Assembly: GCF_014486675.1 (NCBI RefSeq)
Contig: NZ_JACTAC010000017.1
Location: 1 to 52,159 of the forward strand
DNA: 52,159 nucleotides
Reading direction: 5' to 3'
Source: Flavobacterium macrobrachii
Lineage (GTDB): Bacteria; Bacteroidota; Bacteroidia; Flavobacteriales; Flavobacteriaceae
In this document: positions 1-9,236 of the stretch, piece by piece
How positions within the stretch are numbered: the stretch's first letter is position 1
How the letters are laid out: every line of letters begins with the position of its first letter
Position numbers and translations under genes: made by a program
The notes under the pieces: model-generated
The model's database searches: none
What the model was told of the DNA's origin: nothing
The model's input: only the letters and a program-made list of their open reading frames with translations

Positions 1-57
1 AGCGGTTTCAAGAAATGGCGTGGCATAGGATTTATCAGAAATTGGAAAGGTTATTAA
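1..57 (+). CDS. C-terminal end of an unidentified protein (partial)
   Basis: The first 18 codons are open and end in TAA at 55-57. The tail is rich in Lys, Arg, Trp and Gly (it ends in RNWKGY), which looks like a genuine basic protein end. The gene starts outside the window, so the family cannot be named. A chance open stretch of this length is quite possible, so this is a weak call. The following 193 bases up to the next gene show no other gene. Confidence 0.35.
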   Translation, partial: SGFKKWRGIGFIRNWKGY

Positions 58-185
58 TTTAAAGTTTTGTTTACATTTGTAAAGTCTTGGTCTTGGTTCA
101 TCGCCACTTCTTGAAGACGCAAAACGTTGTATTTTTAATTTTCACTAAAACCCCAAAATAGAATTCTCCTAAAACCTACAATTCG

Positions 186-193
186 TATATTTG
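186..193 (+). promoter_or_regulatory. -7 promoter box for the K+ channel gene
   Basis: TATATTTG fits the Bacteroidota sigma-A -7 consensus TAnnTTTG and lies 57 bases upstream of the channel start codon. No clear TTTG -33 element is seen at 19-21 bases upstream. Confidence 0.4.
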
Positions 194-250
194 ATATAAC
201 ACATTGTGTTTTCCAAATAATTTATTTTACCCAAAAAACAATTAAAGCCA

Positions 251-1180
251 ATGGATAAAAATATAGACAATACGGGTTTTGGCACTTCGGTTACCGAAAA
301 ATACGCTCGATTTATCAACAAAGACGGTTCGCACAATGTAATTCACGTTGGTCGACCAATAAAAGAACGAAACAGTTTATACAGCAAGCTAATCAATATT
401 TCGTGGTGGAAATTTTTGGCACTTGTATTCATATTTTACTTTTTTATCAATTTTGTTTTCGCATTGATTTACTATTTCTTTTGTATCCCAAATTTGATGG
501 GGTTAATTCAGGGTTCTAATTGGCAAAATATTCAAGAAGTCTATTTTTTTAGCGCACAAACACTCACCACAGTTGGCTATGGAAGAATAAGTCCTGTTGG
601 CATTTTTACCAATACCATTGCAGCATCCGAAGCACTAATTGGTATTTTAACGTTAGCGATTAATACGGGTTTGCTTTATGGAAGATTTGTAAAACCCAAA
701 GCACATTTGAAATTTAGTCACAATGCCATTATTGCACCATTCAAAGAAAATACCGCACTAATGTTTCGGTTGGTACCAATCAAAAACGCATCGCTTAGCA
801 ACATGATGGTTAGAGTTACCGTTAGTTTGATGCTCAAAGAAAACGGTAAATTAATCAATAAGTTTTTCAACTTACCACTTCAAATAGATACGCTCGATAC
901 TTTTGTTACTACTTGGACAATCGTTCATCCAATTGATGAGCAAAGTCCGTTGTGGAAAATGAATTTCGACGAAATGACAAACAAAGATTTAGAAATTCTG
1001 GTTTATGTTCGTGCTTATGATGAAGATTTTTCGAGTACAGTTGTCAAACGAACAAGCTACACGCATGAAGAAGTAGTTTTTGGTGCCAAGTTCAAACCGG
1101 CTTTTTATGAAGACCCAAATGGAAAAGGTTCTATTGTGGAGCATCACAAACTGAACGAGTATGATAGGGTAGAAATTTAA
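251..1180 (+). CDS. Inward-rectifier potassium channel (KirBac type)
   Basis: This 309-residue protein is a prokaryotic inward-rectifier K+ channel of the inner membrane. Its layout is a short cytoplasmic N-terminus, a first membrane helix (about 54-80), a pore helix and the K+ selectivity filter TVGYG at residues 107-111, and a second helix (about 116-140). The C-terminal cytoplasmic beta domain (about 150-295) is the immunoglobulin-like Kir domain, and it contains the typical MFRLVPIKNASL stretch. Length and order match KirBac proteins. The downstream DUF998 gene starts 20 bases after the stop and may be cotranscribed. The gating ligand is unknown from sequence. The family call is firm. Confidence 0.9.
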   Translation: MDKNIDNTGFGTSVTEKYARFINKDGSHNVIHVGRPIKERNSLYSKLINISWWKFLALVFIFYFFINFVFALIYYFFCIPNLMGLIQGSNWQNIQEVYFFSAQTLTTVGYGRISPVGIFTNTIAASEALIGILTLAINTGLLYGRFVKPKAHLKFSHNAIIAPFKENTALMFRLVPIKNASLSNMMVRVTVSLMLKENGKLINKFFNLPLQIDTLDTFVTTWTIVHPIDEQSPLWKMNFDEMTNKDLEILVYVRAYDEDFSSTVVKRTSYTHEEVVFGAKFKPAFYEDPNGKGSIVEHHKLNEYDRVEI

Positions 1181-1199
1181 TTTATAAGAAAATAATGAA

Positions 1200-1817
1200 A
1201 TGAACAAAACTGTATTATTTTGGATTGGACTCTCAGGAGTAATATTATTTATAATTTCCTCTACAATTGGTGGTTTATATATTGAAAACTACAATCCATT
1301 ATCACAATTTATTAGCGAAACGTATGCTATTGATACACAATATGGAAAATATTTACGCTTTTTAGGTTACCTTCCTAGTGGGTTGCTTTTAACTGTTTTT
1401 GCCTTTACTAGTATAAAACTATTTCCAAAATCAAGATTGATAAAAATAGGTTTTATGGGAATTGGCCTTTTTTATGGTATTGCCACAATCATTGTTGGAT
1501 TTTTTCCTTGTGACAAAGGATGTAACAAAGAATTTTTAGACCCAACTCTGTCGCAACTTATTCATAATCTAACAGGTTTTTTGACTTATGTTTTTGTTCC
1601 AATTAGTATTTTTTTAATCGCTATTGGCTTGCGACAAGTCAAATCAACTTCTAGTTTGGTCACTATTGGTATGGGTTGTGGGACAATTAGTTTGTTATTT
1701 AGTTTTATTTTATTTTCAGCTCCAACTTCTAGTCTTGCGGGTTTATACCAACGAATAGTTGAATTAGCTTTTATCACTTGGATTGTAGCTTGTGCTTATT
1801 ACATAAAAAAAGCGTAA
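1200..1817 (+). CDS. DUF998 family integral membrane protein
   Basis: This 205-residue protein has about six hydrophobic segments and the family signature NPLSQFISETYA near residue 31, typical of DUF998 proteins. A pair of cysteines (FFPCDKGC, about residues 102-108) lies between membrane segments and could form a periplasmic disulfide. The biochemical role of DUF998 proteins is unknown. The start was chosen at the only ATG that precedes the first membrane segment, and no Shine-Dalgarno is visible, as is usual in this phylum. It follows the K+ channel gene closely on the same strand, which suggests cotranscription but not a shared function. Confidence 0.75.
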   Translation: MNKTVLFWIGLSGVILFIISSTIGGLYIENYNPLSQFISETYAIDTQYGKYLRFLGYLPSGLLLTVFAFTSIKLFPKSRLIKIGFMGIGLFYGIATIIVGFFPCDKGCNKEFLDPTLSQLIHNLTGFLTYVFVPISIFLIAIGLRQVKSTSSLVTIGMGCGTISLLFSFILFSAPTSSLAGLYQRIVELAFITWIVACAYYIKKA

Positions 1818-1907
1818 GTAAATAAAACCAATTTATTTTTTCTTTCTAATTTATAACCTTTTTTTATTAATTTAGTCAAATAGAGTTAAAAAATTATACT
1901 TTTTTCT

Positions 1908-2252
1908 ATGAGAAATTGTTTAGAATGTAACGATAAAATCCTCGGACGCGAAGACAAGAAGTTTTGCAGCGATGGTTGTCGTAACAACTACAACAATAGA
2001 ATGAACAAGGATTCTACTAATATTATGCGAAATATCAATAACAAGCTTCGCAAAAATTATCGCATACTTTCTGAAATAAATGTAGAAGGAAAAGCAAAAG
2101 CCACCAAAGCCAAGTTATTATCCAAAGGTTTTTCGTTTGAGTATTTTACCAATATTCTGACGACCAAAACGGGTAATACTTATTATTTTGTTTACGACCA
2201 AGGATACATGCTTCTCGACAACGATTTCTATATGTTGGTAAAAAAAGATTAA
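1908..2252 (+). CDS. Small zinc-ribbon-like hypothetical protein
   Basis: This 114-residue protein starts with a probable metal site: C4-x2-C7 followed by C20-x3-C24, a treble-clef or zinc-ribbon pattern (MRNCLECNDKILGRED, then FCSDGC). Next comes a basic, Asn- and Lys-rich helix (about 28-50) and a mixed alpha/beta C-terminal part (about 65-112) rich in Tyr. No signal peptide or membrane segment is present, so it should be cytoplasmic. A nucleic-acid or protein-binding role is plausible, but I do not recognise a named family. It lies 10 bases upstream of the M28 peptidase gene on the same strand. Confidence 0.65.
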   Translation: MRNCLECNDKILGREDKKFCSDGCRNNYNNRMNKDSTNIMRNINNKLRKNYRILSEINVEGKAKATKAKLLSKGFSFEYFTNILTTKTGNTYYFVYDQGYMLLDNDFYMLVKKD

Positions 2253-2262
2253 ATTCACTGCT

Positions 2263-4659
2263 ATGAAAACCAACCAAAAACCTATTCTATCTTTCTTTTT
2301 TCTGTTACTAGTCATTTTTGGTGTTTTCTATTTTATGATGCCACAAGATTATGATCAAAGTGAAGCATCGCTTTCTGAATTTTCTACCAAACGTGCTTTA
2401 GAAAAAGTGAAAGCGATCAGCCAAAAACCTCATTTTGTAGGCTCAAAAAATCACGAAGTTGTTGCTCAATACCTCATCAAAGAATTAAAAAATTTAGGTT
2501 TATCGCCTACAATTCAAGAAGGTTTTACACTTTCTGATGGTGGAACATTAGTAAAATCTAAAAATATTATTGCTAAAATAAAAGGTAGTTCAAGCAATAA
2601 AGCTTTGCTTTTACTTTCACATTATGATTCTGCACCACATTCGTTTTCGCCTGGCGCAAGTGACGATGCTTCTGGAGTTGCCACAATTCTCGAAAGTGTT
2701 CGGGCTTTTCTTTACAATAAAACCCAACATAAAAATGATATTATCATTCTTTTTTCTGATGCAGAAGAATTAGGTTTAAACGGTGCAGCACTTTTTGTAA
2801 CCCAACATAAATGGGCAAAGGAAGTTGGCACAGTTTTAAATTTTGAAGCGCGTGGCAGTTCTGGTCCAAGTTATATGTTGATGGAAACCAACAGAGGAAA
2901 TGCTGCAATGGTAAAAGCGTTTACTGATGGAAAAACCAAATATCCTGTTTCTAATTCGCTGATGTATAGCATTTACAAAATGTTGCCAAACGATACGGAT
3001 TTAACCGTTTTTAGAGAACAAGGAAAAATTCAAGGTTTCAATTTTGCGTTTATCGACAGTCATTTTAACTATCATACCGAAAGAGATAATTTTGAAAATC
3101 TTAGTCCAAAAACATTGGCACACCAAGGAAGTTATCTTTTTCCGTTGTTGAATTATTTTTCAAATGCGGATTTGTCCAATTTAAATTCGGAGGATGATAA
3201 TGTGTACTTCAACGTTCCATTTGGTTTTGTAAACTATCCGTTTTCGTGGATTATTCCAATGGTAATCGTTGCTTTCGGATTGATTTTTATCTTTTTATTC
3301 ATTGGTTTAGGAAAACACGTTTTGCGAATTGATGAAGTGTTGAAAGGTTTCGTTCCGCTATTGTTATCGCTTCTTGTTTCTGGAGGAATTACGTTTATCG
3401 GATGGAAATTATTACTTGAATTTTATCCACAATATCAAGACATTCTTCACAAATTTACTTATAACGGACACGATTATATTCATGCTTTCACGAGTTTATC
3501 GATAGCGATTTGTTTTCTTTTTTATCAAAATTCAGGAAAACGAAATGCCGAAATGAACCAGTTTTTCGCACCATTATTTCTTTGGTTGCTTCTAAATGTT
3601 GGAATTGCAATTTTCTTAAAAGGTGCAGGATTTTTAATCATTCCATTAATTTCAAGCGCATTGATGCTAGGAATTTATGTTTTAACACAAAAATCAAATT
3701 GGTTAATCAATTGCATTTTAGCCATTCCAACTTTAGTAATTCTTCCGCCATTTATTCAAATGTTTCCTGTTGGTTTGGGTTTAAAAATCCTTTATGGAAG
3801 TGCTATTTTAACTGTTTTAACTTTCGGATTATTGTTACCTATTTTTGGTTCGTTTAACAAAAAAGGAATTTGGTCGGCCATTTTCTTTTTGCTGAGCATT
3901 GGTTTATTTGTAAAAGCACATCAAGCTTCGGATTATACAATTGAACGACCAAAACCAAACAGCTTGGTTTACCTTCATGATGCGGATGTAAAAAAATCCT
4001 ATTGGACAACGTATGATTTGAATTTAGACGAATGGACAAAAGGTTATTTAGGCGAAAATCCTAAAAGCGCCAAAATTTTGAATACGAATAAATTGTATAG
4101 CAAATATGGTTCGGAATTCACATTCATGAGCGAAGCACCAAACAAAAATATTGCACAACCAACGATTGAATTTCTTCGTGATACGTTGAAAGGAAACCAA
4201 CGTTTGTATCAAATAAAAATTACGCCAAATCGTGCTGTTAACCGTTATGATATTTTCAATGCTAATGAAGTAACACTTCATAATTTAGTTGCTAATGGTG
4301 CAAAAGCAATTGATTTCAAAAGCAACATCAGCGGAAGTGACTCGGAGAAAATTTTGAGTTATTATGTGGTTAATAACGAACCTTTGGTTTTGAGTTTTTC
4401 AATTTCAAAAGAGGATAAACTCGATTTGAATTTGGTGGAAAGTTCGTTTGATTTACTAACCAATCCACAATTTACTGCTACTAAAAGAAAAGATTGGATG
4501 ATTTCAACTCCTTTTGTTTTAAATAATGCTGTTATCGTGAAAGAAAAAGTAAAAGCCAGCGAAAAACCAAAAATTATGGTCAATTATTTACCTCCAAAAA
4601 ACCCAATAAATACTGCAATTGATACATTAAAACAATCAACCACAGATTATACGGATTAG
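2263..4659 (+). CDS. M28 family zinc aminopeptidase with multi-span membrane domain
   Basis: This 798-residue membrane-bound metallopeptidase has a signal-anchor helix (about 7-26) and then an M28 catalytic domain (about 45-300) facing the periplasm. The visible di-zinc site includes H120 (HYDS), bridging D134 (GASDDASG), and catalytic E168 with ligand E169 (SDAEELGLNG). A central region (about 325-570) holds eight or so hydrophobic helices, and a soluble C-terminal beta-rich part (about 585-798) follows. This layout resembles the ER aminopeptidase-like and Pff1-like M28 proteins common in Bacteroidota. Exact substrates are unknown; it should release N-terminal residues from peptides. The gene starts 10 bases after its small upstream neighbour. 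Confidence 0.88.
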   Translation: MKTNQKPILSFFFLLLVIFGVFYFMMPQDYDQSEASLSEFSTKRALEKVKAISQKPHFVGSKNHEVVAQYLIKELKNLGLSPTIQEGFTLSDGGTLVKSKNIIAKIKGSSSNKALLLLSHYDSAPHSFSPGASDDASGVATILESVRAFLYNKTQHKNDIIILFSDAEELGLNGAALFVTQHKWAKEVGTVLNFEARGSSGPSYMLMETNRGNAAMVKAFTDGKTKYPVSNSLMYSIYKMLPNDTDLTVFREQGKIQGFNFAFIDSHFNYHTERDNFENLSPKTLAHQGSYLFPLLNYFSNADLSNLNSEDDNVYFNVPFGFVNYPFSWIIPMVIVAFGLIFIFLFIGLGKHVLRIDEVLKGFVPLLLSLLVSGGITFIGWKLLLEFYPQYQDILHKFTYNGHDYIHAFTSLSIAICFLFYQNSGKRNAEMNQFFAPLFLWLLLNVGIAIFLKGAGFLIIPLISSALMLGIYVLTQKSNWLINCILAIPTLVILPPFIQMFPVGLGLKILYGSAILTVLTFGLLLPIFGSFNKKGIWSAIFFLLSIGLFVKAHQASDYTIERPKPNSLVYLHDADVKKSYWTTYDLNLDEWTKGYLGENPKSAKILNTNKLYSKYGSEFTFMSEAPNKNIAQPTIEFLRDTLKGNQRLYQIKITPNRAVNRYDIFNANEVTLHNLVANGAKAIDFKSNISGSDSEKILSYYVVNNEPLVLSFSISKEDKLDLNLVESSFDLLTNPQFTATKRKDWMISTPFVLNNAVIVKEKVKASEKPKIMVNYLPPKNPINTAIDTLKQSTTDYTD

Positions 4660-4722
4660 ACAGATTTTTACAAATAAACTTTGCTGTTTCGTGGCTTTGT
4701 GGCAAAGCTTTAATTTTTAATT

Positions 4723-5532
4723 ATGAAACAAATTTCAATTTTAGGTTGCGGTTGGTTGGGTTTTCCCTTGGCAAAATCATTATTGCAGAAAGGTTTTTTG
4801 GTAAAAGGTTCGACGACAACTTTGGAGAAAATGTCGGTTTTGGAAAATGCTGGAATCAATGCTTTTCAAATTGCTTTATCTGAAGAAGAAATTAATGGTG
4901 ATATTGACAGCTTTTTATCTCATTCCCAAATTTTAATTATTGATATTCCACCGAAATTAAGAGGAAATTTTAACGAAAATTTTGTTGCTAAAATTCAAAA
5001 TCTAATTCCGTTTATAGAAAAATCATCGGTTGAAAAAGTGATTTTTGTGAGTTCGACTTCGGTTTATTCTGATGCTATTTCAATAGATTTAATAACTGAA
5101 ATGACCATTCCAAATCCTGATACAGAAAGCGGAAAACAACTTTTGGAAGCCGAAAAAGTATTGCAAAATAATTCCAATTTTACAACTACTGTCATTCGTT
5201 TTGGAGGATTGATTGGCGAAGATAGACATCCAATAAAGTTTTTAGCTGGGAGAGAAAATCTCGAAAATCCTGATGGACCGATTAATTTAATTCATCAATT
5301 GGATTGCATCGGAATTTTAGAAGGAATTTTAGAGAAAAATTGTTTTGGAGAAATTTTTAACGCTGTTGCGCTATTTCATCCTTCTCGAAAAGTGTATTAT
5401 TCTAAAAAAGCACAAGAACTGAATTTACCATTACCAAAATTTGACGAAAGTAAACCTTCGGTTGGAAAAACTATTTCTTCGGAAAAAGTGTCTACAGTTT
5501 TAGGATATGAATTTCAGAGACCTGAGTTGTAA
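4723..5532 (+). CDS. NAD(P)-binding SDR-like protein (YeeZ-type)
   Basis: This 269-residue protein has a Rossmann-fold N-terminus with the dinucleotide motif GCGWLG at residues 8-13, then an extended-SDR-like body. The segment VIFVSSTSVYSD (about 106-117) carries the SSTSVY signature seen in nucleoside-diphosphate-sugar epimerase relatives of the YeeZ group. The substrate is not known. The stop is one base from the stop of the convergent GLPGLI gene, and no terminator hairpin fits between them, so the two transcripts probably overlap at their 3' ends. Confidence 0.75.
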   Translation: MKQISILGCGWLGFPLAKSLLQKGFLVKGSTTTLEKMSVLENAGINAFQIALSEEEINGDIDSFLSHSQILIIDIPPKLRGNFNENFVAKIQNLIPFIEKSSVEKVIFVSSTSVYSDAISIDLITEMTIPNPDTESGKQLLEAEKVLQNNSNFTTTVIRFGGLIGEDRHPIKFLAGRENLENPDGPINLIHQLDCIGILEGILEKNCFGEIFNAVALFHPSRKVYYSKKAQELNLPLPKFDESKPSVGKTISSEKVSTVLGYEFQRPEL

Positions 5533-5533
5533 T

Positions 5534-6253
5534 TTAATCGTGAGGTAAACCTCTTTGAATTGCTATTTTTCTCATTTCTTCCATATATTCTTCTTCTTTT
5601 ATTAGCTTTCCCTTATTTGGTTTTTCAATTACAAAGAGTGAAGTTTCTGTTCCTTCTAAAATTTCAGCACAATAAAACCTTCTTCGCTTATCGGTTAGTT
5701 CTAAAATCAAACCATCTAAACCTCCAAAATCTTGCGGTCCAATTTTGTATTTGAGTTTTGGACAATACCAAGCTTCGGTTACAAATTCTTTGGTTTCTCC
5801 ATTAATTTCTTTGGTTACTTTGTAAACTGCTTTTTTACATTCGTATCCCAAAATGGTTTTGGTTTCATCGACTAATTCCCATTTTATTTCTTTAGGTTTT
5901 TTACTAATTAAAAATAAACTGCCTAAAAATTCTTCTTGAGTATTATATTCGTTCTGATTAGAATCAAAATAATAAGTTGTGTTTCCCGCAAATGCTTTTC
6001 CCATATGTGAAGTCGAATAAGTATCGCGATTGTTTAAAAACCAAAGCGATTCCTTTCCTTTTATATATAAAGTAAATGTCAAATCTTCCAACTGCTTTTC
6101 CATCGATACAAGATAAGGCAATATTTCAGGTTCTATAGTTGAATCAAATTCAAGTGGTTTTCCATGACTTTTAACTTTATAGGTTAACTCTAATTTACCT
6201 TGAGAAAAAGCTATACCTGAAAATAAAAAGAAAATAAAAAGTACTTTGTTCAT
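5534..6253 (-). CDS. GLPGLI family exported protein
   Basis: This 239-residue protein has a clear Sec signal peptide (about 1-18, ending SGIAFSQG). The family-defining motif region reads GPQDFGGLDGLILEL (about 173-187), where GLDGLI stands for the GLPGLI consensus. The family is confined largely to Bacteroidota, often lies near TonB systems or peptidases, and has no proven function. Here it lies between a cytoplasmic SDR-like gene and a secreted M13 peptidase, with a palindromic repeat upstream. Conserved C and W residues (ECKKAVY, AWYCPKLKYK) are present, and the two Cys may pair in the periplasm. Confidence 0.85.
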   Translation of the reverse strand: MNKVLFIFFLFSGIAFSQGKLELTYKVKSHGKPLEFDSTIEPEILPYLVSMEKQLEDLTFTLYIKGKESLWFLNNRDTYSTSHMGKAFAGNTTYYFDSNQNEYNTQEEFLGSLFLISKKPKEIKWELVDETKTILGYECKKAVYKVTKEINGETKEFVTEAWYCPKLKYKIGPQDFGGLDGLILELTDKRRRFYCAEILEGTETSLFVIEKPNKGKLIKEEEYMEEMRKIAIQRGLPHD

Positions 6254-6283
6254 AATTGAAAAATTTCATACAAGATAATAAAA

Positions 6284-6316
6284 AAACCTGTCAGGTTTTG
6301 AAAACCTGTCAGGTTT
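6284..6316. repeat. Palindromic repeat, tandem AAACCTGTCAGGTTT pair
   Basis: Two copies of AAACCTGTCAGGTTT are separated by three bases. Each is a near-perfect palindrome, and the whole 33 bases is a larger inverted repeat. It lies between two minus-strand genes and belongs to the family found again at 43008, 44660, 44701, 46375, 47935 and 52040. Confidence 0.85.
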
Positions 6317-6336
6317 AAAATTTCATTAACTTGTAA

Positions 6337-8385
6337 TTACCAAATTTTTACGCGTTTATCCGGAGCTAAATACATTCCGTCGCCAGGTTTTATGTTGAAC
6401 GCTTGATGAAATGTTTCCAAGTTCAACAACGGAACATAAGCGCGATACATTCCTGGAGAATGCGGATCGGTTTTCACTTGATTTTTGATAGCTTCGTCAC
6501 GCATTTTGCTTCTCCAAATCGTTGCCCATGAAATGAAAAGTCTTTGTTCTGGCGTAAATCCATCGATTAATCCTGGGTTTCCGTTTTCTTTTAAATACAA
6601 TTGTAAACCATCATAAGCAGCATTAATTCCACCTAAATCACCAATATTTTCACCTAACGTAAATTTTCCGTCAACTTTTGTTCCAGGTAATGGTTCTAAA
6701 GCAGAATATTGGTCAGCTAAAGCAGTTCCAAGTGCTGTGAATTGTTTTAAATCTTCGTCTGTCCACCAGTTGACCAAGTTTCCATCGGCATTATATCGTG
6801 AACCTGAATCGTCAAATCCGTGTGAGATTTCGTGACCAATTACAGCTCCAATTCCGCCATAATTCACAGCTTCATCAGCTTTGTAATCATAAAATGGCGG
6901 TTGTAAAATCGCTGCTGGAAATACAATTTCATTGTTTGACGGATTGAAATAAGCGTTAACAGTTTGTGGCGACATTCCCCATTCGGTTTTGTCAACTGGT
7001 TTGCCTAATTTTTCTATATTTTTCTTGAAATTCCAGTTAGCAATTGAAGTTGAATTATCAAAATAAGTTCCGCCTTCTGCTGGACTTTTAATTGTTAATG
7101 CTGAATAGTCTTTCCATTTGTCTGGATAACCAATTTTTACAGTCATTTTATTTAACTTCTCAATGGCTTGTTTTTTGGTAGCTTCAGACATCCAAGGCAA
7201 ATTATTGATACGGATTTCGTATGCTCGAATAACGTTTTTAATCATTTTTTCGGCTTTGGCTTTGGCTTCTGCTGGGAACATTTTTTCTACATATAATTTA
7301 CCCAAAGCTTCTCCAGTTGGACCATTTACAACTTGCAAAGCATTTTCGTTTCTTGGTCTTTGTTTGATTGCTCCGCTTAGTGTTTTGCTGTAGAAATCCC
7401 AATTAGCTTTTTCAATTTCAGTCGAAAGTCGGCTTGACGAACTGTTTAGCAATGTCCAGCGCATATACGCTTTCCAATCTTCAACTTTATTTTCTACAAA
7501 AAGAGTTTCTAAAGCTTGCATGTATTTAGGTTGCGCAACAATTAACGTATCCACTTTTGGCAAACCAATTCCGGTGATGTATTTTTCCCAATTTACTGAA
7601 TTTGTCAATTTTTGTAAATCGGCAATCGTCATCGGATTGTATGATTTTCTTCTATCGCGACGTTCTACTCGGTCAAAGCGTGGTTTAGACATAGCAATTT
7701 CTAAAGCCAAAATTTTCTCTGCATTTTTTTGAGCAACTGCTGGTTTATCGCCAATAAATTCTAGCATTCGAGCTACGTGTTTTACATATTTTTCACGTTT
7801 TTCTTTAGAATCGGCATCGTCAGAAACATAATAATCTCTATCGGGTAAACCAACCGAACCTGGACCAACGTTTACCACATTTTTGTTGCTGTCTTTTGCA
7901 TCTGTTCCAACGCCAACACCAAAAAAACCAATTCCACCTTGTGGTGCCATTTCGATCATTAATTTTTGTAAATCAGCAACATTTTTTACTGCATTAATTT
8001 TTGCCAAATAAGGTTTTAACGGTTTTATTCCCGCTTTATTCCTGGCAATGGTATCCATAATAGTTTTGTATAGATTTACAGCTTTTCCTTGATCGGTAGC
8101 CGAAGTATATTTTGGATCTTTTGAAGCTTCATCCAAAATTCGTAATGCATCGATATCGGTCTTTTGACGTAGCTCATCAAAACTTCCCCAACGTGTTCTA
8201 TCGGCAGGAATTTCGGTATTGTTTAACCAAGTTCCATTTACAAAACGGAAAAAATCATCGCTTGGTTTTACAGATTTATCCATAAGCGATGTATTAATTC
8301 CCGAATGGTTTTGCTGTGCATTTGCATCATTAATGCCAAAAGCAATTAACAATGCTAATGAAAGTTTAGTAGTTGTTATTTTCAT
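6337..8385 (-). CDS. M13 family zinc metallopeptidase (neprilysin/PepO-like)
   Basis: This 682-residue secreted endopeptidase starts with a signal peptide (about 1-23, ending NDANAQQ). The N-terminal M13 domain (about 35-415) contains the PSDDFFRFVNGTW start typical of the family. The catalytic domain (about 475-682) has the zinc motif HEISH (H518, E519, H522), with the third ligand E579 in GENIGDLGG. The C-terminal substrate-anchoring region reads NLETFHQAFNIKPGDGMY and the protein ends in VKIW. Length and motifs match full-length bacterial PepO-like enzymes, which cut oligopeptides in the periplasm or outside the cell. It is divergent from the SCO gene and should have its own promoter. Confidence 0.93.
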   Translation of the reverse strand: MKITTTKLSLALLIAFGINDANAQQNHSGINTSLMDKSVKPSDDFFRFVNGTWLNNTEIPADRTRWGSFDELRQKTDIDALRILDEASKDPKYTSATDQGKAVNLYKTIMDTIARNKAGIKPLKPYLAKINAVKNVADLQKLMIEMAPQGGIGFFGVGVGTDAKDSNKNVVNVGPGSVGLPDRDYYVSDDADSKEKREKYVKHVARMLEFIGDKPAVAQKNAEKILALEIAMSKPRFDRVERRDRRKSYNPMTIADLQKLTNSVNWEKYITGIGLPKVDTLIVAQPKYMQALETLFVENKVEDWKAYMRWTLLNSSSSRLSTEIEKANWDFYSKTLSGAIKQRPRNENALQVVNGPTGEALGKLYVEKMFPAEAKAKAEKMIKNVIRAYEIRINNLPWMSEATKKQAIEKLNKMTVKIGYPDKWKDYSALTIKSPAEGGTYFDNSTSIANWNFKKNIEKLGKPVDKTEWGMSPQTVNAYFNPSNNEIVFPAAILQPPFYDYKADEAVNYGGIGAVIGHEISHGFDDSGSRYNADGNLVNWWTDEDLKQFTALGTALADQYSALEPLPGTKVDGKFTLGENIGDLGGINAAYDGLQLYLKENGNPGLIDGFTPEQRLFISWATIWRSKMRDEAIKNQVKTDPHSPGMYRAYVPLLNLETFHQAFNIKPGDGMYLAPDKRVKIW

Positions 8386-8407
8386 AATTCAATAATTGAG
8401 GTTTTCA

Positions 8408-8415
8408 CAAATTTA
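8408..8415 (-). promoter_or_regulatory. -7 promoter box for the M13 peptidase gene
   Basis: On the minus strand this reads TAAATTTG, a match to TAnnTTTG, 23 bases before the peptidase start codon. No TTTG at standard spacing was found upstream. Confidence 0.4.
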
Positions 8416-8501
8416 CCGATAATAAAGCGATTTTATCATTTTTAACAAAATTATATGACTTGATAAACAAGTAAAAGTTCCATTTTGAAATTAGGCTTTC
8501 G

Positions 8502-8509
8502 TACTTTTG
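8502..8509 (+). promoter_or_regulatory. -7 promoter box for the SCO gene
   Basis: TACTTTTG matches TAnnTTTG and ends 13 bases before the SCO start codon, giving a very short 5' leader. A TTTG occurs at 8484-8487, but the 14-base spacing is shorter than usual. Confidence 0.45.
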
Positions 8510-8522
8510 CAAAAAAAATAAT

Positions 8523-9191
8523 ATGCTTTCATTTTTTAAAAAATATAGGCTTTTCTTCCTCGGACTTTTTCTATTTTCGGTAGTAACCATTGCTTTATTT
8601 TATAATGCTTTGAAACCAGAAAAAGTGTTGCCAATTTTTAATCCAGCAGATGTAAATTCAGAATTGGTTGATAGCACAGTTCAACATGTTGGAAAATATC
8701 ATACGATTGCCGATTTTTCTTTCACCAATCAAAACGGAAAAACGGTTACTCAAAAAGACTATGAAGGAAAGATTTATGTGGCTGATTTTTTCTTTACTAC
8801 TTGTCAAACGATTTGTCCAATCATGACGACAAACATGACTGAAGTTCAAAAAGCATTTAGCAACAATCCAAACGTGATGATTTTATCACATACCGTTACA
8901 CCTGAAATTGATAGTGTTCCAGTTTTAAAAAAATATGCTTTGAAACAAGGAGTTAATGATAGCAAATGGAATATGGTTACTGGCGATAAAAAGGACATTT
9001 ATTACATTGCAAGAAAATCTTATTTAGCAGTAAAAACGGGTAAACCTGAAGAAATGTATGATATGGTTCATACCGAAAACTTTGTTTTAGTTGATACAAA
9101 ACGAAGAGTTCGCGGTTTTTACGACGGAACAAAAAAAGAAGACGTTCAGCGATTGATTGAAGATATCAATTGGTTATTGGAACACGATTAA
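8523..9191 (+). CDS. SCO1/SenC family copper-binding thioredoxin-like protein
   Basis: This 222-residue protein is anchored by an N-terminal membrane helix (about 8-28), with a thioredoxin-fold domain facing the periplasm. The SCO copper site is complete: C94 and C98 in TTCQTICPIM, plus H183 in MVHTENFVLVD. SCO proteins deliver Cu or act as thiol reductants for the CuA site of cytochrome c oxidase. No oxidase genes are adjacent. The next genes on the same strand are feoA and feoB, which seem to have their own promoter. The family call is firm; the exact partner is inferred. Confidence 0.92.
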   Translation: MLSFFKKYRLFFLGLFLFSVVTIALFYNALKPEKVLPIFNPADVNSELVDSTVQHVGKYHTIADFSFTNQNGKTVTQKDYEGKIYVADFFFTTCQTICPIMTTNMTEVQKAFSNNPNVMILSHTVTPEIDSVPVLKKYALKQGVNDSKWNMVTGDKKDIYYIARKSYLAVKTGKPEEMYDMVHTENFVLVDTKRRVRGFYDGTKKEDVQRLIEDINWLLEHD

Positions 9192-9203
9192 TTTGGCTAA
9201 ATT

Positions 9204-9222
9204 GATAATTATAATCCTTTTT
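9204..9222 (+). promoter_or_regulatory. Possible Fur box upstream of feoAB
   Basis: The first 13 bases, GATAATTATAATC, match the classical Fur consensus GATAATGATAATC at 12 positions, and the full 19 bases match at 15. It lies just upstream of the feoA -7 box. In AT-rich DNA such matches arise by chance, and no Fur gene besides the Zur-like one is visible here. Confidence 0.3.
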
Positions 9223-9236
9223 CCTTTTCTATTTTT

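Noticed and set aside
8405..8590. Minus-strand 61-codon frame overlapping the SCO start
   Set aside because: It lies over the divergent promoter region and the SCO signal anchor; composition is a shadow of AT-rich DNA with no recognisable motif.
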